Under the pieces are notes generated by a model. It searched no databases. It saw only the letters and a list, made by a program, of their open reading frames with translations, and was not told the DNA's origin. A stretch of 64,000 bases of DNA, from assembly GCA_026645575.1 (NCBI GenBank), contig JAPKMW010000043.1, forward strand, positions 1 through 64,000, given 5' to 3'. The stretch comes from Caldilineaceae bacterium (GTDB lineage Bacteria > Chloroflexota > Anaerolineae > Caldilineales > Caldilineaceae). A program made the translations under genes and the position numbers. Below are positions 26,619-38,000 of this stretch, piece after piece. Each line of letters opens with the position of its first letter. Position 1 is the stretch's first letter.

Positions 26619-29288
26619 TCACCGGATGGGAGATGGTCGTTGCCAGCAGGCCCAACGCGATCCACTGCCAAAGCGCCAAATCGGGCAATGCGCCAAAGGT
26701 ATCGACTTGGCCGTGAGCAATCCCGGCAGCGAAGGCGGCGAGGAGGCCAATCGTTTGCCAGGGGGGGGAACGGCCTGGCTACTGACCCGGCGTAGATGTC
26801 GCCTCAACTGCCAACCAAGTAGCAGAAACCACCCCAGCCCCAGGACGCCCCACCCAGCCAGCAACTCTAGCCAGAGATTGTGCGGGTGTAGCAGATTTGG
26901 ATCGCTCTCGGCGCCGCCCAGCCAGTAGCGCGGATAGTACCAGAAAAAACTGCTCGGCCCGACACCGAAAAGCCAATGATCAGCCACTAGGCGACTGGTG
27001 GCCTGCCAAATTTGCACCCGTTCGGCCACCGTTGCGCTGTTTGTGAGCCGTTCCCAAAGCGGTTGCCCCACACTCAATCCAACTGCGCTAAGAAACACAA
27101 TAGCAATCACCGATCCCATCACCCACCAGCGGCGCGCTCTCCATAGCACAACGAAGCGCGTAGGATGGAACAAGCCGCCGGCCCAGAGGAAAACGATGGC
27201 TCCCGCTGGCATCCCCAACAACCACGCGCCACGACTGGCCGTCAGCCAGAGCGCAACGCCGATCACCCCAAGCGCTGCCCACAGCCAGCGGCGCTGCCCA
27301 CCGTGACCAGCAAGCGCCAACCCCACCCCTAACCAGCCGATCCGTTCCAGATAAAGCGCCGCATGGTTTGGCGAAAAATAGGGGCCGACCAACCGCAACA
27401 CGCCATCCGCCGCCGTGCCTTGTCCTTGCCACCAGAAGAACAGACCGCCTATCGCCGCAAGTAGTCCACTGAGAAAAAGGGCAGTACGCAGAAGTGTTCG
27501 TTGGTTAGGTGTCGTGACGAAAACCCTGGTTGCGCTGTAGGCCAGAGCAGGCAAGAACGCCAGATTGAGCCAGCCTTGCACTGCGCCCGGCCACTGCCAC
27601 GCCTGCCCTGTACTCAGCGCGCTGATAATCAGCCAGAGCAGCGCCAGCCCATCCAATGGGTTCAAGCGCGGCACCATTGCCTGGAGCGAGCGCCACTTGA
27701 GTTTAAAGGTTGCCAACCCACGGGCAAGAAGGGCGATCCCTAGACAACCGAGCGCGGCATGAGCCGGCGGCACGGCAATGCTAAAGTTGGCGACCATTAT
27801 CTCCTTATGTTGAAAGTAGAAAGGGAGCAGCAACGCCGTCAGCGCCAGCCCGGTCAGCGGCGCCGGTAAGATCAGCAGCGTCGCGATCAACCAGCAGAGC
27901 AGGATCAAGGGCGGCCAGGTGGCGAAGTAATAGCAAGAGAGTAGTAGCAACCATGCTACCCCTTTCAACCACAGCGGTTGGTTTTGGTAGGTCTGGCGCC
28001 AAGCCACCCACGGCAACAAACAGATCGCCGCCAGCAGACGCCAACCAATCACCAGCAAAAGCAGGCTCATCCCCAACCAGCGCCAGACAAGAGCAGACGG
28101 GCGGGTATTCTGTGTAGTTGCTGTGCTGACCGGTGGCTGCCAGGTGTGAAATGCCTCCGCCAAAGCCGGTGTGAGCGCAAAGCCCCAGTGTGGATCGGTC
28201 GGTGGTTGGGCCGGCTGGTCAATTGCCCAGCCCATTGCCGTTAGCCAGGGCCATTCCTGGCGGGCAATGGTTAAGGCCGCGGCCGCAAAAGTGGACTGGT
28301 CCGTTGGCGTGACCGTGCGCCAGGGAGAATCGCTGCGTGTATTCCAACCATAGCGCACCGCCCAGATCGGCGTCGCCCCGTCACCGGCGGCGAGCATGGT
28401 GCGGCGCAACAGCTTGACCCGTTGGAAGTTCAACACCGGCAGGCGCGCCCGTTTATCGGAGGGGGACGCGCCAAAGCCAAAGGGCTGCGCCGCCACCACA
28501 TCAAAGAAGGGCGCTGCGCCGGCGGCATAGAGCCGTTGCAGAAAGTAGACCTCATCCACCGCCAGATGGCCGCGATCCGCTGTCGGCGCCAGAGCCGCCA
28601 ACACAAGCACAGCGTCGGGATCAGCCGCCCGGATGGCGGGGGCCGCCGCCTTGAGCAAGCGGGCATAACCCACCGGTTCAATGTGGCGATTGCCCCAGTG
28701 CGGCGCAATGTTGGGTTCGTCCCAAAGCTGATAGAAGCGCACTGCCGCCCCATAGCGTTGGGCGACGGCAGCGGCAAAGCGTGCAAAGGTGACTGGATCA
28801 GCCGGCGGCGCCAGCGGGTTGTCGGTTGCGCCCCGATCTGGCTCGGCCCGCGCCCAGGCTGGACTGCCATCCAGCACCAACACCGGCGCCAAGCCAGCAG
28901 CGACAAGATCGGCCACAATCGCATCGCTGACGCGCCAGTCAAAGTGTTCAGGTTGCGCTTCGATCTGCCCCCAGTCGAGCCGCTGGCGCACCCAGCCAAA
29001 GCCCGCCTGGCGTAAGCGCTGGAGGGCGGCGTGGCGTTCGGCGGCAGAAGCCGTTTCCAACGCCACGGTAATTCCCAGAAAGGGCAGGTCAGCAGCAGCC
29101 GTCGGTAGCGGGGCCACCAACCGTGCGCTGCTCTCCTGCGTCGCACGGAGGAGCAGCGCCGTTTCGCCCAGCAGAAAACAGAGCAGCGGAAAGAGGAGTA
29201 GGAGGCGTAGACCGGCCAGCCAAAGGCGTAAGCGCTGTTGCCGATCTACCAGCCACCGATACAAAGCAGCCTTCATGCGCCGGATCAC
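26596..29288 (-). CDS. Glycoside-hydrolase-like / O-antigen-ligase-like membrane fusion, frameshifted near its end
   Basis: About 890 residues. One N-terminal helix (25-45) precedes a (beta/alpha)8 domain like GH39/GH5 relatives (about 68-400) with WDEPN (acid/base Glu191). The usual nucleophile strand reads IWAVRYGWN, placing Arg312 where Glu is expected, so hydrolytic activity is doubtful. About 11 helices follow with an O-antigen-ligase/Wzy_C signature: TASRGAWLLG and LHPHNLWLELLAGWG. The frame as read stops at 26619 after an unnatural Pro/Ser tail. Skipping one base in the eight-G run at 26761-26768 restores a hydrophobic end (WQTIGLLAAFAAG onward) with a stop at 26596. The GTG start overlaps the stop of the upstream isomerase, so the two are translationally coupled. 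Confidence 0.7.
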
Positions 29289-30032
29289 CTACCAGCGCGC
29301 CAGCACAGCCCGCACCTTCGCCAATTGCACAGCGACCTCAGCATACTCATCCCGCCCCGAATGATGTTCCACCGACCAACAACCCTTATAGCCGGCATTG
29401 CGCAGCGTGGTCAGGTGCTGTTCCAGTGCGCCTTCGGTAATGTCCCAGGAAATATGGGTGTGCATGGCCCACGGCGCCATGAGCGCATCACCGGCGTTGC
29501 CGCGGAAGTGAAGCAGGACGCCAAAGCCGGGGTGATCGACCGCTTCACAGAGGCGCTTCATGTTCTCTGGCACGACTTCGGCGCCCCAGTGGTTCTCCGG
29601 CCCGACCTTGTAGCCGTGGTCATAGGCGCGCTGGGCATATTCGCGGAAGCGGGTCACAATGCCGTCGAATTGCTCATTGGTAAAGGTATCGGCGCGCACC
29701 CCGGCGTCAATGCGCAGTGTCTGCGCGCCCAAGAACTCGGCTACTTCCAGGTAGCGGAGCGCCTGTTGATAATGCTGTTCACGCACAGCGGGGTCATCTT
29801 CCCAGATGTGCGGGCCGTCGACACAGAGATTGACCAGCGTCAACTCGCGTTCAGCCAGCGCCGCTTTGACTTTGGCCAAGTAGCCATCATCAAGGCTGGT
29901 CAACATGCCGTTCCAGATGTCGGCGGTGCGCAGGTCATAGCGGTAGCGACAACTTTCCAGGTAGCCAAAGAGATCGATCTGACCGGCGCGCAACAGACCG
30001 TGAAAGGCGTAGGAGGCAATGGCGATGTTCAT
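29289..30032 (-). CDS. Sugar phosphate isomerase/epimerase-like TIM barrel
   Basis: A 247-residue protein of the xylose-isomerase-like TIM-barrel superfamily. Family features include YAFHG near the start, VNLCVDGPHIW, LRIDAGVR, ENHWG (metal-site Glu/His), HTHISWD and WSVEHHSG (last metal Glu). The carbohydrate substrate cannot be read. AAAGGAAAG precedes the ATG. It is followed directly, with overlap, by the membrane fusion gene and preceded by a strong hairpin, so the two form a short operon. Confidence 0.75.
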   Translation of the reverse strand: MNIAIASYAFHGLLRAGQIDLFGYLESCRYRYDLRTADIWNGMLTSLDDGYLAKVKAALAERELTLVNLCVDGPHIWEDDPAVREQHYQQALRYLEVAEFLGAQTLRIDAGVRADTFTNEQFDGIVTRFREYAQRAYDHGYKVGPENHWGAEVVPENMKRLCEAVDHPGFGVLLHFRGNAGDALMAPWAMHTHISWDITEGALEQHLTTLRNAGYKGCWSVEHHSGRDEYAEVAVQLAKVRAVLARW

Positions 30033-30099
30033 GGGCTTTCCTTTTCGTATTCTTGTCGTTGTGTTCAGTTTATCAAAACAGGCTCTGTGCCTTATGATA

Positions 30100-30160
30100 G
30101 TAACTACTCAGCCCGCTCCTAGCCGGTCACGGACCGGCTAGGAGCGGGCTGAGTAGTTAC
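30100..30160. terminator. 29-bp perfect hairpin
   Basis: Arms GTAACTACTCAGCCCGCTCC... (30100-30128) and its exact complement (30132-30160) enclose three bases. It sits between two minus-strand genes, directly after the secreted-protease block that ends at 30164, and probably terminates that long transcript. Confidence 0.85.
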
Positions 30161-30163
30161 CCG

Positions 30164-32452
30164 CTATTTTGTCACCAGCGGCAGGAAGGCTTTACTCAGG
30201 CTGATCGCCACCTCATCACTGGCGAAGCCGGGGGAACGGGGCGACTCGACATCGGTGACAACCAGGATCACTTTGGCCGCGGCCGGTTTGCCATCGGTGG
30301 TGGCGCTGTCGGGCACGGTGTATTGCACCGTGCGCCCGCTGCCGATCTTGGCGTCGTCACTAATTTCGTTCAGATACCAGTTGTACACATAGGTGCCGCC
30401 ACTGCCCAGGACAAAGTCCAACGACGCATCAACGCCGAGATCCTTCAGGCTCTTGCTGGCGTCGGCGGCTTCCAGCGTGATTTTGCTGCCAGGAATGACC
30501 GTTGCGCCGTTGGTCAGCGAGGTGATCTTGGCATAAGGCGCCATGTAGGTTTCGTTGACCGGGATGTAGACCTGATAGGTTTGCTCACTGCCACCGGGCG
30601 GGGTGGCTTTGACCGTGAGAATATTGACCGGGATCAGTTGGTCTTGATTCCAGGTAATCGACCCTTCATAGTAGCCCAACGTGTTGCTGACGATGGTCTT
30701 GGTTCCGATCAAGGGGATGTAGTCTAAAGCGACCTGGGCTTCAGCCTTTTCAAAGAGGGTTTTGATCGTCTCAAAGGGGCGCACCGGCGTGGTCAGCGGC
30801 TGATTGGTGTCGGCGGCCCGGGCCTGTAAGAGCGGACGGGTGCCATCGGTGCCACCGAGAACCAACTCATTGAAAGGAATAGCCTGCAAGCTGCGGCCAC
30901 TGGGTGCTACGCTGGCTGCGACATAAACGGTGACGCTGCTGCCCGGCCCTACGACTGAGAACTGCACTGGTGCGGCAACGGCGGCGCCCTGCACCGGCGG
31001 CGTATAGCTGATCACCCGCTGGTAGGAGACGACATGATTGGTCACCGTTTCCGCCAGAATTTGTAATGTCCCGGCGGCATTGGCCCCACCGGGGACGCGT
31101 CCCGTGTCCTGCGCCGAGGTCAACACATCTTGCGTCACAGCGGCAAATTGCACATCACCCGGCATCAGTTGATTTTGGGTGAGGAACTGATCAGCAATCC
31201 CGCGCGCCGTATCCGCATCAATTACCAGACGGCTCGCCGTGCCGGCAGCCTGAATGGACAGCACATCGGAGATGACCGATTCGCTCCACAAGGTTTTGTG
31301 GTTGTGATACTGGTATTGACCGGTGTTGCTATTTTGAATCAGATCGCCATTGGTGGAGACAAAGAGGTTGTCGGTGGCCTGAAGGGCGTCAACCCCACTG
31401 GCGAGAACCGTGGCCGGTTGCGTAATGATGGCCGTACTCGTCAAGCCAAAGGCAGCCCCCAAGCCCTGCCACTGCGCTTGCGCTTCGCTGAGACTGAGCG
31501 GTTGAATGTTGAAGATCGGCATTTCAGCCAGCGGCGCACTGGCGCCATCAGCGCCGGCCGCCATCAGTTGATTGGCATTGACGGCCAACGCCACCGCTGT
31601 CCCAGCTTGATGGGTCCACCAGTAGAAATCGGAATCCACCGGCTGGAAGTCGTCATGATGATGCCACTGATCATTGTAGTTATAGGTCTCTTCGCCAATA
31701 ATGCGCGCAACCTGCCAGGTGGGCAACTTCTCATTGGTCGCCTTGAACCACGCCTGCGCCATGCTGTTGCCCCAACGCATGTGCCAGCCTACAGATGCGC
31801 CAAAATCAACGTCGGACATCACCGTCTTCATACCCATAAGGAGACGCGTGCCGTTCATTGCGCGCGCCCAGCGTTGCAGATTGGCATAGGGGTCATCTAG
31901 CACATTACAGGCGGCGATGCCGATCCAGTCGTTATCCTTGGTGCCCCAGCGCCCTTGCACATCTTCGGCTGTGGCTGTACTGTTGTTACGGGTATTGCCG
32001 CCGACGCCAAAGATAAGACCGGTAGGTGAACCATGCCCGGCAAAGTAGGCCAGGTCAACGTTGTCAATGTAGGCTTCCTCGTTGGTTGTCCAATCGCTCT
32101 CCCAGGCGCTGGTACTCCCATAGACATAGGGCGCCGACCAGCGGGGCGTGGGGAAAAGCTCAAAGGGGACGAAGGGGTAATAGCGTTGGGTCAACCGGTC
32201 GCGCAAGCCTAAGGCATCCGGCGTAGTTGCCGGCAGATCGGCCCCACCCGCCCCAGCCGGTGGGTAATCTACCACATACCAAACGCCGACCTCCAGCGCA
32301 CTATCATCGGCCCAGGTGGGAACCTGCGGCTTGGTCACAACATCATCATTCGCCGACGCCGCCGGCGCCAGGTTACCGAGGATGAGAAGGCTCAACAAAC
32401 AACTGAGCGCACGCCACCACTTGCGTTGCGGGCTGATAGTTCGATGATTCAT
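30164..32452 (-). CDS. Secreted DUF6345-type caspase-fold protein with FLPLVTK tail
   Basis: A 762-residue secreted protein. The signal peptide has a hydrophobic core LSCLLSLLILGNLAP. The N-terminal third matches the DUF6345 pattern, including IDNVDLAYFAGHGSP with His140, WGTKDNDWIGIAACNVL with Cys182, and a conserved TYNYNDQWHHHDD segment. The spacing of AGHGS and ACNVL recalls the clan CD (caspase/gingipain) dyad, but peptidase activity is not established for this family. The rest is several beta-rich domains. It ends exactly in AFLPLVTK, the tail shared by six proteins in this window. The ATG at 32452 has AAGGAG eight bases upstream. A paralogue precedes it in the same direction. Confidence 0.7.
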   Translation of the reverse strand: MNHRTISPQRKWWRALSCLLSLLILGNLAPAASANDDVVTKPQVPTWADDSALEVGVWYVVDYPPAGAGGADLPATTPDALGLRDRLTQRYYPFVPFELFPTPRWSAPYVYGSTSAWESDWTTNEEAYIDNVDLAYFAGHGSPTGLIFGVGGNTRNNSTATAEDVQGRWGTKDNDWIGIAACNVLDDPYANLQRWARAMNGTRLLMGMKTVMSDVDFGASVGWHMRWGNSMAQAWFKATNEKLPTWQVARIIGEETYNYNDQWHHHDDFQPVDSDFYWWTHQAGTAVALAVNANQLMAAGADGASAPLAEMPIFNIQPLSLSEAQAQWQGLGAAFGLTSTAIITQPATVLASGVDALQATDNLFVSTNGDLIQNSNTGQYQYHNHKTLWSESVISDVLSIQAAGTASRLVIDADTARGIADQFLTQNQLMPGDVQFAAVTQDVLTSAQDTGRVPGGANAAGTLQILAETVTNHVVSYQRVISYTPPVQGAAVAAPVQFSVVGPGSSVTVYVAASVAPSGRSLQAIPFNELVLGGTDGTRPLLQARAADTNQPLTTPVRPFETIKTLFEKAEAQVALDYIPLIGTKTIVSNTLGYYEGSITWNQDQLIPVNILTVKATPPGGSEQTYQVYIPVNETYMAPYAKITSLTNGATVIPGSKITLEAADASKSLKDLGVDASLDFVLGSGGTYVYNWYLNEISDDAKIGSGRTVQYTVPDSATTDGKPAAAKVILVVTDVESPRSPGFASDEVAISLSKAFLPLVTK

Positions 32453-32542
32453 CGGTATCACTCCTTATTGATGTAGCTTGTGTGAAGGAAGAATGAGGAG
32501 TGTACACGAGGGCGTGCGCCCCCCTCATTCCCTGGCGAAATA

Positions 32543-34771
32543 CTACTTCGTAATCAATGGCAAGAACACAGGCGGGACAACAGTGAGTTGCGCGGCTGCC
32601 GTCGCTGTGCCGGCGGAATCGGCGTTGGGGCTGTTGATGTCCTTGACCACCAGATGCACATCCAACACGCCGCCATGATCGTCCTCTGTCATGGGGATGG
32701 TAAAGGTGACATTGGTGGCGCCGTCGTTGGGGGTAAGATCGGTGATCTTGTTCTCCGGCGCAACGCTGCCCAGATACCATTCATAGGTGTAGGTGCCATC
32801 GGCGCCGTTATAGCCCATGACAAAATCAAAGTTGCCCACGCCCAGCGCTTTCAGCGTCTTGGCCGCATCCGCCGCCGTCAGCGTGATACGGGCGCCGGTG
32901 GCAACTCCGGTGGTTGGGGCGTTGAGGATACGGGCCAAGGGACGCATATACTGGGCGCTGGCCGGCAGATAGACTAGCTCTTCACTAACGGCGTCGGTGT
33001 TCTTTTCGACAAAGCGCACCTTCAGCTCATAGACTGGGATCAACTCGCCCTGGCTGCTGCCCGGTGCATTTTCCCAATAGGCGAGCGTTTCCGTCAGAAT
33101 CGTGCGGCTCTTGACATCAAGCGGGACGGAATTCATGGTCACTTCTTTATCGAGCGCCAGGTAGAGCGCTTTGGCCGTCTCCGCATCGATAATGGTGGTC
33201 ATGATCTGTTCGCCACTGGCCGCATTCACCGCCGCTTCCACCTCACGCCAGCCACCTTGCACCCCCACCGGATCGGCGACAAGCACGCCGGCGGCGTTGA
33301 CCTGGCCGGTGGTGGGGATGTAGACCTTCTGCTTGGCGCCGGGGCCAACCACCGTAAAGGAGAGATCGGCGCTGAGACCGGAGGCCATCACCACGGGAAT
33401 GCTTAACTTGCGGGTGTAGAGGACCTGCAACAGTGCCGACGTCTCCTGCGCCGCCACCACGGAGGCGTTCGTCACCGCCGCTTTGGGCTGCGTGCCGACG
33501 GTATCGGAGACTACTTCGTAGAAGACGCCATCGGCCGGCATTAGATTGTGCTGGGCGAGGAAGGCGTCGGCAATGCGGCGGGCGTCGTCATTGGTGATGG
33601 CATTGACCGCGGACGCTTTGACGGCCAGGGCTTGTTGTGCCTGTGCGCTGTTCCACATCTGCCCCAGATCGGTGTAATTGTAAATGCCGCTGCCCTTGTC
33701 CATTTCCAGCGTCTTGCTCACGGCAGTGGTGACGAAGAAGGGGGTTGTCCCTGGCGGGGGCGGCGGGTTGGTGTCTTCGTTCAACGCCGCGGCTTGCAGG
33801 GTAGCTGTGACCGGCAGGCTAAAGATCGCGCCCAGCGTCTGATAATCTTTGGCGGCCTCGGCCAGACTATAAGGTGCCATTTTGTAGACTGGCAACTGGT
33901 CGGCCAATTGGGCCAACGGGATCTGGCTGGCGCTTTCGGTGCCGCAGTTGTGGGTGTACCAATAGTAATCGCTGTCCAGGGTGTCGGCGCAGGTGCTGCC
34001 GTAGTAGGGGTTGTCATTAAAACAGGCAGTCTCTTCGGCAATGACGCGCGCGATGCGACCCCGTTGGGCGACATCACACGCCTTGAACCACGATTGGGTC
34101 ATGTTGTAGCCGGAACGCAAGTAACGCCCAAAGTGATAGGACTGGGTGTCCCAGAAGTTATTATGGGCGCTGGCGTTGGTGACAAAGCCAAGGATCAGAT
34201 GTTGGCGATTCATACATTGCGCCATTGACCCTATCGCCGAGTCGGCCAGCACCTGGCAAGAGGTGAGCGCCAGCCATTCATTGTCGCCGTCGCCCCAACT
34301 GGCATTACAGTCGCCCGGTGATTGCAACGTGCTATCCGTCCAATTGGCGTTTTCAAAGGTAAAGCGACCGGGTGAGCCATGCCCGACATAGAATTGCAGA
34401 TCCACGGCATCGATATAGCTGTTCTCCGTACCGCCCAGCGCCGCCCGTTTGAAGTCCCGTTCCCAGGCGCTGGCCTCGTTATAGCTATAGCGCTGGACAA
34501 ACCAGCCATTGAGCCAATACCACATGCCATAGCGCTCGGCAGCCGTCGCCTGGGTCAGGTTGCCGGCGGTGCCATGCACCCCCAATTCCCAGGCGCCGCC
34601 ATCGTCCGCAGTCACTGCACTGGCCTGCACCGTTTCGTCAGCGCCATCGGTTGGCGGCGGCGGATCACCGGCCCGTACTACCGGCGCCAGCAGCAACATT
34701 GCCACCAGCGCGAGCGTCAGGGCGCGCATAAGCGTCGCCTGTCGGCTCTGTTTGCCTAATTGCCTACGCAT
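32543..34771 (-). CDS. Secreted DUF6345-type protein, paralogue, with FLPLITK tail
   Basis: A 742-residue paralogue of the next gene, similar in order throughout. The signal peptide is LALVAMLLLAPVVRA. The DUF6345-like domain has YIDAVDLQFYVGHGSP with His131 and EWLALTSCQVL with Cys172, plus extra cysteines (ADTLDSDYYWYTHNCGT) that could form disulfides. Beta-rich domains follow, and the C-terminus is PPVFLPLITK. The dyad positions are nearly the same as in its partner (41 residues apart here, 42 there), which supports a functional constraint. AAGGAG eight bases upstream decides the ATG at 34771. Whether it is a peptidase is unknown. Confidence 0.7.
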   Translation of the reverse strand: MRRQLGKQSRQATLMRALTLALVAMLLLAPVVRAGDPPPPTDGADETVQASAVTADDGGAWELGVHGTAGNLTQATAAERYGMWYWLNGWFVQRYSYNEASAWERDFKRAALGGTENSYIDAVDLQFYVGHGSPGRFTFENANWTDSTLQSPGDCNASWGDGDNEWLALTSCQVLADSAIGSMAQCMNRQHLILGFVTNASAHNNFWDTQSYHFGRYLRSGYNMTQSWFKACDVAQRGRIARVIAEETACFNDNPYYGSTCADTLDSDYYWYTHNCGTESASQIPLAQLADQLPVYKMAPYSLAEAAKDYQTLGAIFSLPVTATLQAAALNEDTNPPPPPGTTPFFVTTAVSKTLEMDKGSGIYNYTDLGQMWNSAQAQQALAVKASAVNAITNDDARRIADAFLAQHNLMPADGVFYEVVSDTVGTQPKAAVTNASVVAAQETSALLQVLYTRKLSIPVVMASGLSADLSFTVVGPGAKQKVYIPTTGQVNAAGVLVADPVGVQGGWREVEAAVNAASGEQIMTTIIDAETAKALYLALDKEVTMNSVPLDVKSRTILTETLAYWENAPGSSQGELIPVYELKVRFVEKNTDAVSEELVYLPASAQYMRPLARILNAPTTGVATGARITLTAADAAKTLKALGVGNFDFVMGYNGADGTYTYEWYLGSVAPENKITDLTPNDGATNVTFTIPMTEDDHGGVLDVHLVVKDINSPNADSAGTATAAAQLTVVPPVFLPLITK

Positions 34772-34851
34772 AAACACAACTCCTTCTCCAAAGAACGTCC
34801 ATGATTAGTTGTACGACCGTGTTGTCAATGTAATGAATGACAGCTTCACCC

Positions 34852-34925
34852 GTCCCGTAGGGACACTTGAGTTTAGGAAAGAGATTATTTTTATATACCC
34901 CTAAACTCACCTGTCCCGATGGGAC
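34852..34925. repeat. Second copy of the GTCCCGTAGGGAC inverted repeat
   Basis: Arms 34852-34877 and 34900-34925 match with four differences. The left arm is GTCCCGTAGGGAC, then TTGAGTTTAGG, almost identical to that at 26536. It is between two minus-strand genes. The remaining spacer up to 35071 has no coding signal I trust. Confidence 0.75.
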
Positions 34926-35071
34926 AAAAGCGCGCTCGCATAGGCGCAAGGCGGCCGGCAAACCTTCTTTGACAACATACGACACAAAACGTTGGCATCT
35001 CTTCGCTGGTAACATCGCAGCCGCGCTTGGGTCACGGTTCACGCAACTCGCAACACGTGCGCCCCCGCCTT

Positions 35072-38000
35072 CTATCGGGTCACCAGCGGTAGATAGAGAC
35101 GCCGATCAATCGAGCGACCGGTAGCTAACGGCAGTGGTGGCGTCAATGGGTAGTAGCGCCCTTTGTTATCATTGATGGCGACGTTGCCGGCCTTGTCTAC
35201 TACTTGCACAAAGAACTGCGTATGGACCGTACCCGAGATTACCCCTGTCCATTTCTGGCTGACGCCATCAAAGGCGAGATTGGCGCTTTGCCACTTGCCT
35301 TGCCCGGACGTGTAGGCAATGACCACGCGATGGACGCCCGACGCATCGCGCGCCTCGACTTTGATCTGTCCGAGGTTGGTGATTGGGTCTAGGATGCCGT
35401 CCACCAGCAAAATATTGGCGGCGTTGCGATCCGGGCTTTGGGAATAGTAGGTGCCAAAGGACATCTGGTCATAGATGCGGTTGACACCTGTACTGCCAAC
35501 CGCCGCCCCATTGACATCGGTGTTGCTTTTGAACTGACCCAGATTCATCACCACCGTATCCACCCCGCCGGGCAGACCGACACGGTTGCGAATGACAAAG
35601 GGAACCGCCGGGTAGAAGGTGGGGCTGCTAAAGGTCGGTTCACTTTTGTCGGTGATGTACTCATTTTCGGCCAGGGCAATGACCGGGTCAAAGCTGACCA
35701 CATCGGTATAGATGCCGCCCAGGAAGACCACCCCGCGCAACTCGCCTGCCGCCGGCGCAGTGACGTTGGCGAAATACTGGGGCTGTACTGGCTCGCCTGC
35801 GGCAAAGACCACATTGTCATCGAGATCATAGGTGACGCCCTGGTTGCTGGTCGCTTCGCCAAAGGCGCCAAAGGAGCCGGGCAGTTGATAGCCGGTCGCC
35901 CCTTCGGCCACGTCGCCAAAGGCGGTCGGCGGCGTAAAGGTAGCATCGGCGCTGGGGAAGGGATCGTCATCATTGAGTGAACCGCCACTGGTCACGCCAA
36001 CCATCGGCAGACCATAGAGCGTCACCTGCATCAAGATTTTGGCGTCGTAAGCGTTAAAGGTCTGCGCCTGGCTGTAATATTTCTTCTTAGCCTGGCTTAA
36101 GGCTGTGCCAAGGGTCGCCTTGGTGTCGCGTAGGAGTTCACGGCTATAATTGCGCATGAGCGCCTCACTGTAGATGATGCCGCCGCCGCCCCAGCCAAAG
36201 CCGGTGTTGCCCACATAGTTCGCCAGCTTCTGCAAATATGCCTGCGGCAGATCCAGCACCGCCGGGTCGTTGAGGCCGCCATGACACCCTAGACTGTAGA
36301 TCAATGCGCCGCTCAAATCAGTGGTCGCCGTGACGACTTCACCGGCAGTCAAGTCTTTCTCATCCGGCACGCCTTGGGCGACATGGGTAGAGTGCCCGTT
36401 GATCGCATAGATGTCAAAGCGGGGCGCCGCCTGCAAGAAGCGGGTGCGCAGATCGTCCCCCGGCCACTGTGGCCCGATCAAGGTGCTGTCGGTGGTGAGG
36501 GCGTCGCTGCTGTAGAGTGTCTTGATGATGTTGGCGGCGTCTTGCACAAAGTCGTAACCGGTGACAAGAACTTTGCTTGTGTTGATGACCTTGTCGCCGG
36601 CCAGGAAGTTGTCGATAAAGGCGCTGATCGCCGCCGGCGTCTCCACCAGCCGCCCGACGCCATAGTCAGCAATGTAGAGGTCGTATTGGTTGTTCTGCTT
36701 GTCCTGCCACTGACTCGCCTCGCGGTCGGCCAGATAGTCATCGGTGAGGATCATGTTGGCGGCCAGCGCAGTCTGAATGGTGCTACCCGCCAGCAATTTG
36801 GGGGCATACGCCGTCTCGACCGAGTCACTGTTCGGCCCCTGCGGCGTAACCCGATCCAAGACGCGCCGGAAGGGGATCACCCGGTCATCACCGACGACGA
36901 TCACATAGGCGAGTTGGGGCGCATTGTCGGCAAAAGAGATGAGCCGGTTGCGAATGGCCGCCACCACGGCGTTAGCTTTGTCATTGTCGGCCAGCGTCGT
37001 TGCGTCAGCCGTCCACGCGCTATAGGCGCCGGCCACGGCGGGATCACTTTCCACCTGCAAGACTAACCCGCTGACGGCGCTGTCATCGGCCAGTTGCAAC
37101 AGCTTATTCATCAACATGGTCGTCGGTTCGGCGCCATAAAGCGTTTCCAGCCGCGCCCGGTTGACCACGATCAACGTCTTGGCCGTCGAGGGGAGCGGGG
37201 TGGGCGATGGCGTTGGGGTCGGCGTTGGGCTGGGCGTGGGCGATGGTGTTGGCGTCGGGGTCGGCGGTTCGGTGGCAAAGAACTGGACGTTGTAACTGGT
37301 GTCGTTGCCATTCAAGGTTGAGTTATATTGACGCACGCGCACAAAATAGGCGCCGCCGACTGTGGGCGTAAAGGCCAACGTGGCGCTGCGACCGCTGCCG
37401 GCATCGTCATTTCTGCCCACCTGGGTGGCGCCGTCACCGGCATAGAGTTCCAGAATCGGGTCGCTGTTGGGGCCAAGCCCGGTGGTGACGACCTGATAGC
37501 TGCCGCCCGGTTGCGCCGTAAAGCGCAGCCAATCCTGATCGCCCAGGTTGACATCCAGCGGATCGGCGCAGAAGTTATACGCTTGGGTCGCGCCATTGCC
37601 CGGAACATTGGCCGCGTCGCCGGGGCCGTTGTCGCCATTGTCACCCTCCTGAGTGTCGGGCTGGCAGAAGCCTTCGCTGATGCTGAAATCATACTGGGTA
37701 TTCGGGCCGTTGGCGACGGCGTTGACATGGCGCACACGGGCATAGTAAAGCCCAGTGGTGGTCGGCTTCCAGACAATGCGTGAGGCGCTGCTATAACCGT
37801 AGTCATCATTCTGGGCGATGATGGTCGCGCCGTCCGCGCCATAGAGATGCAATTCGGTGTCGGCGGCAAAGGCCAGGTTGGTGGTCTGGAGGACATAAAT
37901 CTTGTCGGCGACGGCGTTGAACTTCACCCAATCCTCATCGCTGGCCGGACAGAAGTTATGGGTTTGCGCCGCCTCGCCCACGCCCACCGCTTTGGCTTGT

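Noticed and set aside
34764..35042. Minus-strand open frame of 92 codons after the second DUF6345-type gene
   Set aside because: It overlaps the inverted repeat at 34852 and the leader of the neighbouring gene, has no ribosome-binding site, and its product looks like no family.
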